DNA from: Roseovarius sp.
GTDB taxonomy: Bacteria; Pseudomonadota; Alphaproteobacteria; Rhodobacterales; Rhodobacteraceae
Length of the DNA: 41,353 nt
Reading direction: 5' to 3'
NCBI GenBank assembly: GCA_026709325.1
Contig: JAPOTF010000146.1
Span: 24,769-66,121, forward strand
Shown here: positions 9,565 to 17,628 of the stretch, in pieces
Layout of the letters: each line of letters opens with the position of its first letter
Position numbering within the stretch: position 1 is the first letter of the stretch
The notes under the pieces: model-generated
The model's input: only the letters and a program-made list of their open reading frames with translations
What the model was told of the DNA's origin: nothing
Databases searched by the model: none
Program-made: the position numbers and the translations under genes

Positions 9565-11223
9565 GTGGCGGAGGCCAAATCGGAATATGTTCTTGAGGTG
9601 GAGAATCTGACGGTTCAACTGCCAGAGGGCCTCGACAGGGACAAGGCCATTCAGAACATCTCGTTCAACATAAGGCCAAGCGAGATCGTCTGTGTCGTCG
9701 GCGAAAGCGGATCCGGAAAATCGGTGACGGCGCAAGCCGTAATGGGGCTTTTGCCCAGCGAGCTCAAGCCCGTGAGCGGCAGGGCGTCACTTGAAGGGGA
9801 AGACACGCTTGCCGCGGGCAAGGCCCGGTTGCGCGAATTGCGCGGCACCCGAATGGCAATGATATTTCAGGAGCCGATGACGGCGCTAAACCCGGTGGCG
9901 AGGGTTGGAGAGCAAATCGGCGAAATGCTTGAAATCCATACGGATCTACCGGCATCGGAGCGCCGCAAGCGCGCTGTTGAAATCATGGAATCCGTTCATT
10001 TGCCCGAACCCGAAAGAATGGTTGACACCTATCCGCATCAGCTTTCTGGCGGTCAGCGGCAGCGGATCATGATTGCGATTGCGCTGGTTCTCGACCCCGC
10101 TCTGCTGATCGCCGACGAACCGACAACCGCGCTTGATGTAACAACACAGGCTCAAATTCTGAAGCTGATCAAGGAGATGCAGGAGAGACGCGGCACGGGC
10201 GTGCTGTTTATAACACACGATTTTGGCGTGGTCGCGGAAATTGCCGACCGTGTTGTTGTCATGCAGAACGGTTGCGTTGTCGAGCAAGGTCTGAAAGACG
10301 GCATTCTTGGAAGTCCGCGGCATTCCTATACGCGCATGCTGATGGCCTCGGTTCCCAGCATGACGCCACCGGAGCGCGAGCCCGTCAACGGGAGCCATGC
10401 CGTGAAGACCGATCTTCTTTGCAAGCGCTATGGAAGAGCGGGATGGTTTGGCGGCGGCAGAGTGGTTCTTGCCGCGCGGAATGTAAATCTGCATGTGTGC
10501 AAGGGCGAGACAATGGGAATTGTGGGAGAGAGCGGTTCCGGCAAATCGACGGTTGCGCGCTGCATTGCAAGACTGATTGAACCCACATCCGGCTCCATTC
10601 ACCTTGACAAGACGGAAATCGCCACTTTGCCGGAATCAAAACTCCGGGAGCACAGGCGAAAGGTTCAGATTGTGTTTCAGGATCCGTATCGCTCGCTGAA
10701 TCCCCGCAGAACTATAGGAAGTTCCCTGATCGAGGCGCCTCTCAATTATGGCGCAAACAAAAAAAAGGCAATCCAGGACGCATACGAACTGCTTGATCTT
10801 GTGGGTCTGCCCCGAGATTCCATGGATCGCTATCCGCATCAGTTTTCCGGCGGCCAGCGGCAGCGCATCTGCATTGCGCGCGCTTTAATGGTTGAACCGG
10901 AGTTTCTGATTGCGGACGAGGCCGTGTCGGCTCTTGACGTGTCCGTGCAGGCGCAAGTGCTCAAGCTTCTGGACACGATACGGGTTCGCTACAATCTCGC
11001 GATATTGTTTATCACCCACGACCTGCGGGTGGCGGCTCAGATATGCGACCGGCTTGTTGTCATGCAAAACGGGATAGTTGTGGAACAAGGGCCGACACGC
11101 GAGGTGTATGCCAATCCCTCCCATGACTACACGCGCCTTCTTCTGGCGGCGGCTCCGGGAGGGAATGTGGATTTTGGCGCTGGCGCGGCCAGTGGGAAAC
11201 AAATGCAGATAACAGGGGGCTAA
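9565..11223 (+). CDS. ABC transporter ATP-binding protein, two fused nucleotide-binding domains (DppD-DppF-like)
   Basis: A single 552-residue chain carries both motor domains of the importer. Domain 1 has Walker A GESGSGKS near residue 46, signature LSGGQRQR and Walker B LLIADEPTTALDV. Domain 2 has GESGSGKS near residue 320, signature FSGGQRQR and Walker B FLIADEAVSALDV, where the usual proline after the catalytic Glu is Ala. Each domain ends with the oligopeptide-type tail (SPRHSYTRMLMASVP; NPSHDYTRLLLAAAP). The start is GTG at 9565, preceded by TGAGG; an in-frame ATG at 9490 lies inside the previous gene and gives a non-family leader. Fusions of this kind are common in alphaproteobacteria. 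The M20 hydrolase follows after one base. Confidence 0.95.
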   Translation: MAEAKSEYVLEVENLTVQLPEGLDRDKAIQNISFNIRPSEIVCVVGESGSGKSVTAQAVMGLLPSELKPVSGRASLEGEDTLAAGKARLRELRGTRMAMIFQEPMTALNPVARVGEQIGEMLEIHTDLPASERRKRAVEIMESVHLPEPERMVDTYPHQLSGGQRQRIMIAIALVLDPALLIADEPTTALDVTTQAQILKLIKEMQERRGTGVLFITHDFGVVAEIADRVVVMQNGCVVEQGLKDGILGSPRHSYTRMLMASVPSMTPPEREPVNGSHAVKTDLLCKRYGRAGWFGGGRVVLAARNVNLHVCKGETMGIVGESGSGKSTVARCIARLIEPTSGSIHLDKTEIATLPESKLREHRRKVQIVFQDPYRSLNPRRTIGSSLIEAPLNYGANKKKAIQDAYELLDLVGLPRDSMDRYPHQFSGGQRQRICIARALMVEPEFLIADEAVSALDVSVQAQVLKLLDTIRVRYNLAILFITHDLRVAAQICDRLVVMQNGIVVEQGPTREVYANPSHDYTRLLLAAAPGGNVDFGAGAASGKQMQITGG

Positions 11224-11224
11224 A

Positions 11225-12394
11225 ATGGGCATACATCCGGGAATTGAAGAGCATGCCGAAGAAATCAAGGAGATATTCAGGGATTTGCATGCGCATCCCG
11301 AGATTGGGTTTGAGGAAAGACGCACTTCGGGAATAGTGGCGGAAAGGCTGAGGGAATACGGCGTGGACGAGGTTCACACGGGAATCGGGGAAACCGGTGT
11401 GGTCGGCATTATCAGGGGCGGGGGCCAGGGCAACCGCTGCATCGGCCTGCGCGCGGACATGGATGCGCTGCCGATCCATGAGGCAACCGATTTGCCCTAT
11501 GCCTCGAAGAACGATGGAGTGATGCATGCATGCGGGCATGACGGACACACCTCCATGCTTCTTGGCGCGGCAAGACATTTGTCAAGAACCCGAGATTTTG
11601 ACGGTACCGCCATGCTGGTTTTTCAACCGGCGGAAGAGGGACTTGGCGGTGCGCGTTCCATGCTGGCCGAAGGGCTGTTCGAGAGGCATCCCTGCGATGA
11701 AATCTATGGCATTCACAATTTTCCCTCGGGGGAAGCCGGCAAGGTTCGGATATGCAAAGGTCGGGCAATGGCGGGGGCCAGCTTTTTTGACATTCGGGTC
11801 AGCGGCAGGGGCAGTCATGCGGCCATGCCGCAGATGTCGCGGGATTCACTGGTTGCCGCCTCGGCGCTTGTTGGCGAACTGCAGACCATTGTTTCGCGCA
11901 ATGTAACGCCCACCGACACATGCGTATTGTCGGTCACGACATTTCATTCCGGTTCGGCATACAATGTGATACCCGGCAGCGCGGAGCTTTCGGGAACGAT
12001 CAGGTATTTTGACGATGCGGTGGTTGAACTGGCGGAGTCTCGAATGAGGGACATATGCGAGGGGATTTCGCAGTCTCATGGCGTGGATGTTGGGCTGGAT
12101 TTGCGAAACGTGTTCGACGTGCTGATCAATGACCCCGACCTTTCCGACGCCTATCTGAAGGCTGCGGCGGATGTCGTGGGCGTCGAAAATGTCGCCGAGA
12201 CAAAAATTCCCGTGACCGGTTCGGAGGATTTTGCCGATATGCTCAAGGTTGTGCCCGGCGCATATTGCGTGCTTGGCCATTCATGCAGGGTTCCGCTGCA
12301 TAACCCGGGTTTTGTCCTGGATCCTGAAATTATACCAGTTGGCGCTTCGATATTGTCGCGGATTGTGGAAACCCGCCTGCCGCTTCAGAACTGA
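11225..12394 (+). CDS. M20 family amidohydrolase (hippurate hydrolase / N-acyl amino acid deacylase-like)
   Basis: This 389-residue zinc amidohydrolase cleaves an N-acyl amino acid or similar amide in the cytoplasm. Metal and catalytic motifs are visible: IGLRADMDALPIHE, MHACGHDGHTSMLLGAA, and FQPAEEGLGGARSML with the catalytic/metal Glu pair. The dimerisation-domain landmark SGRGSHAAMPQ follows. The C-terminal metal His is probably in LHNPGFVLDPE. It begins one base after the ATPase stop with AGGGGG upstream, so it is the last gene of the importer operon. The likely role is processing of the imported compound. Exact substrate (hippurate, N-acetyl amino acid, IAA-type conjugate) is not resolvable. 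Confidence 0.92.
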   Translation: MGIHPGIEEHAEEIKEIFRDLHAHPEIGFEERRTSGIVAERLREYGVDEVHTGIGETGVVGIIRGGGQGNRCIGLRADMDALPIHEATDLPYASKNDGVMHACGHDGHTSMLLGAARHLSRTRDFDGTAMLVFQPAEEGLGGARSMLAEGLFERHPCDEIYGIHNFPSGEAGKVRICKGRAMAGASFFDIRVSGRGSHAAMPQMSRDSLVAASALVGELQTIVSRNVTPTDTCVLSVTTFHSGSAYNVIPGSAELSGTIRYFDDAVVELAESRMRDICEGISQSHGVDVGLDLRNVFDVLINDPDLSDAYLKAAADVVGVENVAETKIPVTGSEDFADMLKVVPGAYCVLGHSCRVPLHNPGFVLDPEIIPVGASILSRIVETRLPLQN

Positions 12395-12451
12395 ACCATT
12401 GCCACAATACCCGCTTTTTTCAATTGCGAATATCCAGGGGATTCGCTTGAA

Positions 12452-12743
12452 TCACTCTTGGATGTGAAGAAGGATTGCAGTTATCCGGGCGTTGAGTTCA
12501 TCAATAAACGCCTTTCGGTCAAATTCCCTGGAATAATCTGCCGCCAGTATCTTGTCCTTTTCGGCTGGCCATTTTGCAAAAGGCGCAATGAATGCAAAAT
12601 GATGACCGTGAATGGTATGACATGCAGCGGCGTTTCACGTCAAGCGAGTTCATATACATGGCGGCAATTCCCGCCAGCGTATTTTCAGCCGTTTTGCCAG
12701 TCGATTTGTCCGCATGGGACGATTTTAGGTTTCCGTCGCGCAT
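12452..12743 (-). pseudogene. C-terminal ghost of an alpha/beta hydrolase (dienelactone-hydrolase-like)
   Basis: Reading the minus strand back from the TGA at 12452-12454 gives GHHFAFIAPFAKWPAEK and then FDRKAFIDELNARITAILL. This resembles the end of secreted dienelactone-hydrolase-like proteins, where the catalytic His sits in a GxxHFxFLAP motif followed by an FDRxAF...LN helix. The frame is closed by a TGA just upstream. A coding-like stretch (KTAENTLAGIAAMYMNSLD) and a LHVIP fragment continue in the other two minus-strand frames, so the gene is frameshifted and truncated. The N-terminal two thirds are gone. Family assignment is from remembered motifs. Confidence 0.45.
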
Positions 12744-13182
12744 GGGCGATTGCCAGGCGGTCGCGTCCGGTGCGGCTTTTCAAGGTTTGGCGAAGGTTGA
12801 GGTTGAATTGGGGCGGGTGATTTGCGCGCCGCGCCGGTGGCGTCCACGGTCCGGGAAGGCGAACCGGCGGACCAGACTCCGCAGCTCATCCCGCAGATAC
12901 AGGTTTTGCCCCTCGCGCTCCATCTCTCTCCCCGGTTCATTTCCGACAAGGGATCGCCGTCGCCGGTCTGGTCTGGCGAAGGCGGCGCGGGGCCTTCCGC
13001 AATGGGGTTCCGCATGGCGGGTCGGACCGGGTCGCCCTCGTCGAGACGCGTGCGCATCCACGTGTCTGGATGGAGACTACCGCGGCGCGCGCGCCACCTC
13101 GAACAGGGTGCGAAGGTTCTCGGCCATCGAGAGATGCTTTCGGAAGACTATCGATTGAGTTTGGAGAGAGTAATGCGGGTGC
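12744..13182. other. Gene-free, GC-rich orphan segment upstream of hipBA
   Basis: No convincing gene is present. From about 12800 to 13150 the sequence is visibly richer in GC than its surroundings, with clustered CG dinucleotides, and all six frames give low-complexity Arg/Pro/Ser-rich translations. A 10-base inverted repeat GCGCGCCGCG brackets it (12824-12833 and, inverted, 13081-13090), which may be chance in such sequence. It could be a decayed mobile or miniature element. No transposase remnant was recognised. Confidence 0.3.
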
Positions 13183-13214
13183 TTGATTTTTTGAGTACTA
13201 ATATTATAATATTA
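13183..13214 (+). promoter_or_regulatory. hipBA promoter with palindromic operator over the -10 box
   Basis: TTGATT (13183-13188), a 16-base spacer and a perfect TATAAT (13205-13210) form a strong sigma-70-type promoter 32 bases before hipB. The -10 box is embedded in the 16-bp perfect palindrome TAATATTATAATATTA (13199-13214). A TTAATTAA palindrome follows at 13212-13219. Family knowledge: HipB dimers repress their own operon by binding palindromes at the promoter, so this is the expected operator. The sequence differs from the E. coli TATCC-N8-GGATA site. Confidence 0.7.
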
Positions 13215-13246
13215 ATTAATGTCGTTATTTTGGGAAAAGTAATGCA

Positions 13247-13555
13247 ATGTTATCATTAATAACGCCAACCGGGGCGCAAAAAATGCTTGCGGCTCATGCG
13301 AGATCACGACGATTGCAAATGGATTTGACACAAGAGGGCCTTGCACAGCGCTCGGGCGTGCCATTGCCAACGCTGCGCAAGTTTGAGCAAAAGGGTTCCA
13401 TATCTCTCGAGTCATATCTCAAACTTCAAATGGTTCTGGGCGGTTTGGAAGACATCCTTGCAGCGATGCGGATTAAAGACGTCAAATTTTCATCCATTGA
13501 CGATGTGCTGAAAGCCGACAGTATGCCGGTTCGTCAAAGAGGCAGGCGAAAATGA
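13247..13555 (+). CDS. hipB: HipB-like antitoxin, XRE-family DNA-binding protein
   Basis: This 102-residue protein has an XRE/Cro-type helix-turn-helix (SRRLQMDLTQEGLAQRSGVPLPTLRKFEQKG, about residues 20-50), then a short helical part and a basic tail ending QRGRRK. It overlaps hipA by four bases (ATGA), the standard antitoxin-toxin coupling. Expected role: dimerise, bind and neutralise the HipA kinase, and repress the operon through the palindrome at 13199-13214. The upstream AT-rich leader contrasts with the GC-rich segment before it. An alternative ATG at 13242 is out of frame. Confidence 0.88.
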   Translation: MLSLITPTGAQKMLAAHARSRRLQMDLTQEGLAQRSGVPLPTLRKFEQKGSISLESYLKLQMVLGGLEDILAAMRIKDVKFSSIDDVLKADSMPVRQRGRRK

Positions 13556-14799
13556 AAAATCCCGTTTCGGTCGCAGAAGTGGTGGTTGCCTTGAATTTTG
13601 GCGGAGAATCATTGCCGGTAGGGCGGTTGGCGCTGCGCGACCGTACAACATATTTTGAATATGACGGCTCCTTTATCGGGCGGGGCATTGAAATATCTCC
13701 ATTTCGGCTGCCATTGCAATCAGGCGTCCAAAGTTTTGACAAGCATCTTTTTGAAGGTTTGCCTGGCGTTTTCCATGACAGTCTGCCCGATGGCTGGGGG
13801 CGATTGCTCTTTGACCGTTATTTGGCTTCGCAAGGCGGATTGCCTGCAGATGCAACGCCACTTGATCGTTTGGCACATGTAGGGTCGAGCGCGCTGGGCG
13901 CTCTCGCGTTTGAACCGGATTTCAGCGCGGACGCGGCAAAAGATGAAATTTTCCTGGACAGCCTCGCGACACGGACGCAAGAAGTTTTGGAAGGCGCATC
14001 CGATGACGTGCTGGAAGAGTTGATTGCGCTTAACGGATCTTCCGCTGGCGCAAGGCCCAAGGCGCTGATTGGCGTCAAAGACGCGCATGATCATATTGTT
14101 CACGGCGCTCATGATGTGCCTGATGGCTACACGCCATGGATTGTGAAGTTTCCAAACAGCCAAGATGGAGTAGATGCGGGCGCAATTGAATATGTATATG
14201 CGCTTATGGCCAAAGACGCCGGAATCTGCATGCCTGATGTTCATCTCTTTCCAGCGCAAAAGGGTGCGGGCTATTTTGCGGTTAAACGTTTTGATCGGAA
14301 CGCGGGCGAACGCTATCACATGCATTCCGCTTGCGGATTGCTGCATTCCGACTTTCGCGCGCCATCACTGGATTATAGGGATTTGATGGCGCTTGCGGGC
14401 ATGTTGACCCGTGATGTGCGCGAGATGGCGAAATTGTACCAACTGGCGGCATTTAACGTGCTTGCGCATAATCGTGACGATCATTCCAGGAATTTCAGCT
14501 TTTTGATGGATCGGAACGGCGAATGGAAGTTGTCGCCCGCCTATGATCTTACATTTTCCTCCGGTCCCGGCGGCGAGCAAAGCACGATGGTTATGGGCGA
14601 AGGCCGAACCCCAAAAGCGGAACACCTGCTGCTGCTCGCGGAAGAGGCAAACATTAAAAGGGACCGCGCCGTTGAAATCATTGAGACCACCTGCGCCAGC
14701 TTGGCTAAATGGCCGGAACTGGCAAAATCTCACGGCGTCAGTGATGCGAATGTTAAGCTTGCCGCGAAAAAGATCGCTCCCCATCCGCACTTCAAATGA
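13552..14799 (+). CDS. hipA: HipA-type serine/threonine kinase toxin
   Basis: The 415-residue product belongs to the HipA family, phosphatidylinositol-kinase-fold protein kinases. E. coli HipA phosphorylates glutamyl-tRNA synthetase and causes dormancy. Visible features are an N-terminal subdomain with HDSLPDGWGRLL (residues 75-86) and the Ser-loop NGSSAGARPKALIG (161-174), which matches the loop holding autophosphorylated Ser150 in E. coli. Kinase residues follow: PWIVKFP (195-201), HNRDDHSRNFSF with catalytic Asp at 309/310, and PAYDLT with the metal Asp at 332. Length and active site are intact, so the toxin should be functional. The target in this organism is unknown. It ends 32 bases from the convergent thioesterase gene. 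Confidence 0.93.
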   Translation: MKNPVSVAEVVVALNFGGESLPVGRLALRDRTTYFEYDGSFIGRGIEISPFRLPLQSGVQSFDKHLFEGLPGVFHDSLPDGWGRLLFDRYLASQGGLPADATPLDRLAHVGSSALGALAFEPDFSADAAKDEIFLDSLATRTQEVLEGASDDVLEELIALNGSSAGARPKALIGVKDAHDHIVHGAHDVPDGYTPWIVKFPNSQDGVDAGAIEYVYALMAKDAGICMPDVHLFPAQKGAGYFAVKRFDRNAGERYHMHSACGLLHSDFRAPSLDYRDLMALAGMLTRDVREMAKLYQLAAFNVLAHNRDDHSRNFSFLMDRNGEWKLSPAYDLTFSSGPGGEQSTMVMGEGRTPKAEHLLLLAEEANIKRDRAVEIIETTCASLAKWPELAKSHGVSDANVKLAAKKIAPHPHFK

Positions 14800-14831
14800 A
14801 TATCGCCGAGGCTGGATTCTCCTCCATGTGA

Positions 14832-15293
14832 TTACCGGGAGTTTATGGTTTTCCGGACAATGCGTCCTTCGGCCTGTTTCGGGACTGGAATCATGGTTCC
14901 AACCAAATGCGCGACATGGGTTTTTTGATCATTGGCCATGGAGAACACGTCCGACTGGACGATAACCAGTCTTTTTCCGGGTTTGATAACGCTTCCGCAT
15001 GCCACAAGCAGATTCCCCGTTGCTGGGGCAAGCAGGTTGATTTTAATTTCGGTGGTCAGAACTTCGTGATCATCGGGCATAAGTGAAAGTGCCGCGTATC
15101 CCGCGGCGCTATCGCCAATTGCAAAAGCAAGACACGCATGCGCGTATCCATGCTGTTGCAGACTGCCGAAAAGGATGGGCGCCTCGATTTCGGCGAGGCC
15201 GTCATCAGCCTTTAGGAGCCTGGCGCCTAAAGTCTTCATCATGGTTTGGGCATCAAAGCTGTTTTGAATGCGCGGCTGTATTATTGAGTCCAT
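14832..15293 (-). CDS. PaaI-type hotdog-fold thioesterase
   Basis: This 153-residue single-hotdog protein resembles PaaI/YbgC-like acyl-CoA thioesterases, with HACLAFAIGDSAAGYAALSLMP as the central helix and strand. TEIKINLLAPATGNLLVACGSVIKPGKRLVIVQSDVF follows as the conserved sheet. Such enzymes hydrolyse acyl-CoA thioesters. It lies about 90 bases downstream of the CoA-transferase B subunit on the same strand, so it may be the third gene of that operon and remove excess or dead-end CoA esters. The final arginine-rich tail is not family-specific. Substrate unknown. Confidence 0.82.
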   Translation of the reverse strand: MDSIIQPRIQNSFDAQTMMKTLGARLLKADDGLAEIEAPILFGSLQQHGYAHACLAFAIGDSAAGYAALSLMPDDHEVLTTEIKINLLAPATGNLLVACGSVIKPGKRLVIVQSDVFSMANDQKTHVAHLVGTMIPVPKQAEGRIVRKTINSR

Positions 15294-15381
15294 GAGTAAA
15301 TGGTTTCTGCATTGCCGAATACCGCATTAAACCGGAAGACGGGGAATGCAATGGATTCGAGCATAAAACTTCGGCCCTGGA

Positions 15382-16008
15382 TTAAACGATGGTGGCCTCG
15401 GTGGCGGCAATTATGTCATCACGACTCACGCCGGTCGCGCACTCGACGATTTTCAAACCGTCATCGATGACATCAAGTACTCCAAGGCCGGTGATGATCC
15501 TGTCGACAACTCCGGCTCCGGTTAGGGGAAGCGTGCATTTTTTAAGGAGCTTGGATTCCCCGTGCTTGTTTGCGTGGTCCATCACAACCACCACTCGCCC
15601 AACTCCGGCCACGAGGTCCATTGCCCCGCCCATGCCCTTTACCAGCTTTCCCGGTATCATCCAGTTTGCCAGATCGCCGTTTTCCGCCACTTCCATGGCG
15701 CCAAGGATGGCCATGGCGATTTTTCCCCCGCGAATCATGCCAAAACTGGTGGATGAATCGAAATAGGCCGTGTGCGGCAGGGCTGTAACTGTCTGCTTGC
15801 CGGCATTTATAAGGTCGGCGTCAACCTCGTCCTCGGTTGGAAACGGCCCGATGCCCAGCATTCCGTTTTCGGATTGCAGTGTGACGTGCATGCCTTCGGG
15901 GATGTAGTTTGCAACAAGCGTCGGTATGCCAATGCCAAGATTGACATACATTCCATCTTCAAGTTCACCTGCGGCCCTTTCGGCCATTTGGTTTCGGTCC
16001 CAGGGCAT
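15382..16008 (-). CDS. scoB: 3-oxoacid CoA-transferase subunit B
   Basis: This 208-residue beta subunit of a family I CoA-transferase carries the catalytic glutamate in [14 protein letters not shown] (residues about 60-75). Other conserved stretches are [20 protein letters not shown] and [22 protein letters not shown]. With subunit A it transfers CoA from succinyl-CoA to a 3-oxoacid such as acetoacetate, or 3-oxoadipate in the PcaIJ branch. AAGGAG lies seven bases before the ATG. No protocatechuate-pathway gene is nearby, so ketone-body/acetoacetate use is somewhat more likely than aromatic degradation. The symbol is tentative. Confidence 0.92.
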   Translation of the reverse strand: MPWDRNQMAERAAGELEDGMYVNLGIGIPTLVANYIPEGMHVTLQSENGMLGIGPFPTEDEVDADLINAGKQTVTALPHTAYFDSSTSFGMIRGGKIAMAILGAMEVAENGDLANWMIPGKLVKGMGGAMDLVAGVGRVVVVMDHANKHGESKLLKKCTLPLTGAGVVDRIITGLGVLDVIDDGLKIVECATGVSRDDIIAATEATIV

Positions 16009-16064
16009 TTTAAACTCCTTGAGTATTGTCTTCGGGGCGGGTTGGGCAACCGCGACGCATGGCG

Positions 16065-16769
16065 TCAGGCGGCATTGGTTTCGAGGATGGTGCGCTGCTC
16101 TATTCTTTTTTCGTGCCTGCCCTGCACGAGTTTGTTGACGTAGATGCCGGGTAAATGGATGTGATCAGGATCAAGAGAGCCGGCCGGCACCATTTCCTCC
16201 ACCTCCATGACGCAAATCCTGCCGCACATTGCCGCGGGTGGATTGAAATTGCGGGCGGTCTTGCGAAATATCGCGTTTCCGGTTTCATCCGCCTTCCAGG
16301 CCTTTACAATTGAGAGATCTGCAAAAATCCCGCGTTCGAGGATATGGGTCTCGCCATTGAATTCCTTGTGCTCCTTACCTTCGGCAACAAGGGTTCCCAC
16401 TCCCGTCCTTGTGTAGAATCCGGGAATTCCGCATCCTCCCGCTCGCATTCTCTCGGCAAGTGTTCCCTGTGGATTGAACTCGATTTCCAGTTCACCCGCA
16501 AGGTATTGCCTCATAAACTCGGCATTCTCGCCCACATATGAACTCAGCATCTTTTTAACCTGCCTGGTCTGCAGCAGGATCCCTATGCCAAAATCGTCAA
16601 CTCCGGCGTTGTTGGAGGCAAAAGTCAAATCCTTTACTCCGGAATCCTGAATCGCCTTCAGCAGCAGTTCGGGAATGCCGCAAAGTCCGAAGCCGCCGGC
16701 GGCAATCAGCATCCCGTCATGCAGAATGCCGTCAAGCGCCTCCGTCGCCGAACCGCATATCTTGCTCAT
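16065..16769 (-). CDS. scoA: 3-oxoacid CoA-transferase subunit A
   Basis: The 234-residue alpha subunit has the CoA-transferase glycine-rich region [20 protein letters not shown], then [19 protein letters not shown] and [27 protein letters not shown] sits close before the ATG at 16769. It is the first gene of a minus-strand unit scoA-scoB-thioesterase, with 56 bases between scoA and scoB. Both subunits keep their conserved motifs. The promoter should lie in 16770-16868, where I see no clear operator. Confidence 0.92.
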   Translation of the reverse strand: MSKICGSATEALDGILHDGMLIAAGGFGLCGIPELLLKAIQDSGVKDLTFASNNAGVDDFGIGILLQTRQVKKMLSSYVGENAEFMRQYLAGELEIEFNPQGTLAERMRAGGCGIPGFYTRTGVGTLVAEGKEHKEFNGETHILERGIFADLSIVKAWKADETGNAIFRKTARNFNPPAAMCGRICVMEVEEMVPAGSLDPDHIHLPGIYVNKLVQGRHEKRIEQRTILETNAA

Positions 16770-16868
16770 GTAAAGCCCTCCGTAAAATTACACAAACCAT
16801 ATGCTTGGAGTGTTCCAGGATGTCAACGGGATGAAATTTAAAATCATGATCAAACATAAAAGCATAAG

Positions 16869-16912
16869 CGCGCCATGGAGAATGTGATTGCGGTTCTGGA
16901 AAAGGCGGGCTG
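16869..16912 (+). pseudogene. Ghost fragment of a second ridA gene
   Basis: Reading plus-strand codons gives RAMENVIAVLEKAG and then a stop. The intact ridA product nearby has RAMDNVVAVLESAG, and at DNA level 37 of 44 bases agree with minus-strand positions 17423-17466. After the stop a different frame continues weakly with NVSKITKM, recalling the DVxKVxV strand of RidA. The fragment lies in opposite orientation to the intact gene. It is a remnant of a paralogue, not a recent exact duplication. Confidence 0.6.
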
Positions 16913-17211
16913 AACGCATGACGGCAATGTGTCCAAAATCACAAAAATGCGCTTCGAGGCGCGCGTCCGTGGAAGCGTTCCGCGCTTTCGAATCATTTAG
17001 AGTGTGTCTCCGCAACAGTCTCCGCCACTTGCTCACCAGCCTTTTGAAAACGCGCGCTCCGGAAGCGCGAAAACGATCACTGGTATCTCCAGGGACTCTC
17101 GCAAAGGATGCCCTTGCGCGCTTGAAGGTCTGCGCCGGGAATGCGCGCTCCGCAGGGTTCGAAGAAAGTCCCGCAAGGCGCGCGCTGGCGACATTCACCG
17201 CGCAAAGCCAG
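16913..17211. other. Gene-free stretch between ridA ghost and ridA
   Basis: No gene is supported. The stretch is rich in GCGCGC words (for example near 16960, 17045 and 17135) and has open but low-complexity Arg/Ala/Ser-rich frames on both strands. The first part may be further decayed ridA-paralogue sequence. No terminator for ridA with a clear T-run was found. Confidence 0.3.
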
Positions 17212-17628
17212 TCATTTCCGGGTTTTTTGCCCCGAGATCTGTGCCGCCGGCCTGTAGGCCGTTACATCGATTTCTATTTTTGCATCTACCATCAACTGTG
17301 ATTGAACAGTTGAGCGGGCAGGGGCGCCATTCGGAAAATAGCTCGCATAGACGCGGTTGAACGTCCAGAAATCGCGTGGATCATCGAGCCATACATTGAC
17401 CTTGGCAACATCTTCCAGCGCGCAGCCCGCGCTTTCCAGAACCGCGACAACATTATCCATTGCGCGTCTGGTTTGGGCTTCGATCCCTCCAGGTTCAATC
17501 TCGCCGTTCTCTTTCATGGCCACCTGACCGGAAATAAATACGAAATCACCTGCTCGCACTGCAGGTGAAAACGGCAAAGATTGTCCGCCTGCGCCCGTTC
17601 GCTCTGCTCCGATCCGATCAATTGCCAT
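17212..17628 (-). CDS. RidA family protein (Rid/YjgF/UK114)
   Basis: This 138-residue Rid-family protein begins at the ATG at 17628, preceded by GAGGAGAAC, and not at an upstream start inside the kinase-like gene. Typical features are FSPAVRAGDFVFISGQVAM near residue 20 and QTRRAMDNVVAVLESAGCALEDVAKVNVWL in the middle. The C-terminal block GAPARSTVQSQLMVDAKIEIDVTAY contains the Arg that binds the carboxylate in RidA. RidA hydrolyses reactive enamine/imine intermediates from PLP enzymes, which fits the PLP aldolase encoded two genes upstream. Its start overlaps the end of the kinase-like gene by 11 bases, so it is the last gene of the island operon. Confidence 0.88.
   Translation of the reverse strand: MAIDRIGAERTGAGGQSLPFSPAVRAGDFVFISGQVAMKENGEIEPGGIEAQTRRAMDNVVAVLESAGCALEDVAKVNVWLDDPRDFWTFNRVYASYFPNGAPARSTVQSQLMVDAKIEIDVTAYRPAAQISGQKTRK

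Noticed and set aside
12824-13090. Miniature inverted-repeat transposable element
   Set aside because: The inverted word is only 10 GC-rich bases, no target-site duplication is visible and no second copy was seen in the window; kept only as a weak possibility.
12592-13158. 188-codon plus-strand open frame
   Set aside because: Arg/Ser/Pro-rich low-complexity translation across the hydrolase ghost and the GC-rich segment, with no family resemblance or ribosome site.
17150-17180. GGGTTCGAAG resembling a tRNA T-arm
   Set aside because: No acceptor or anticodon stem can be drawn around it.
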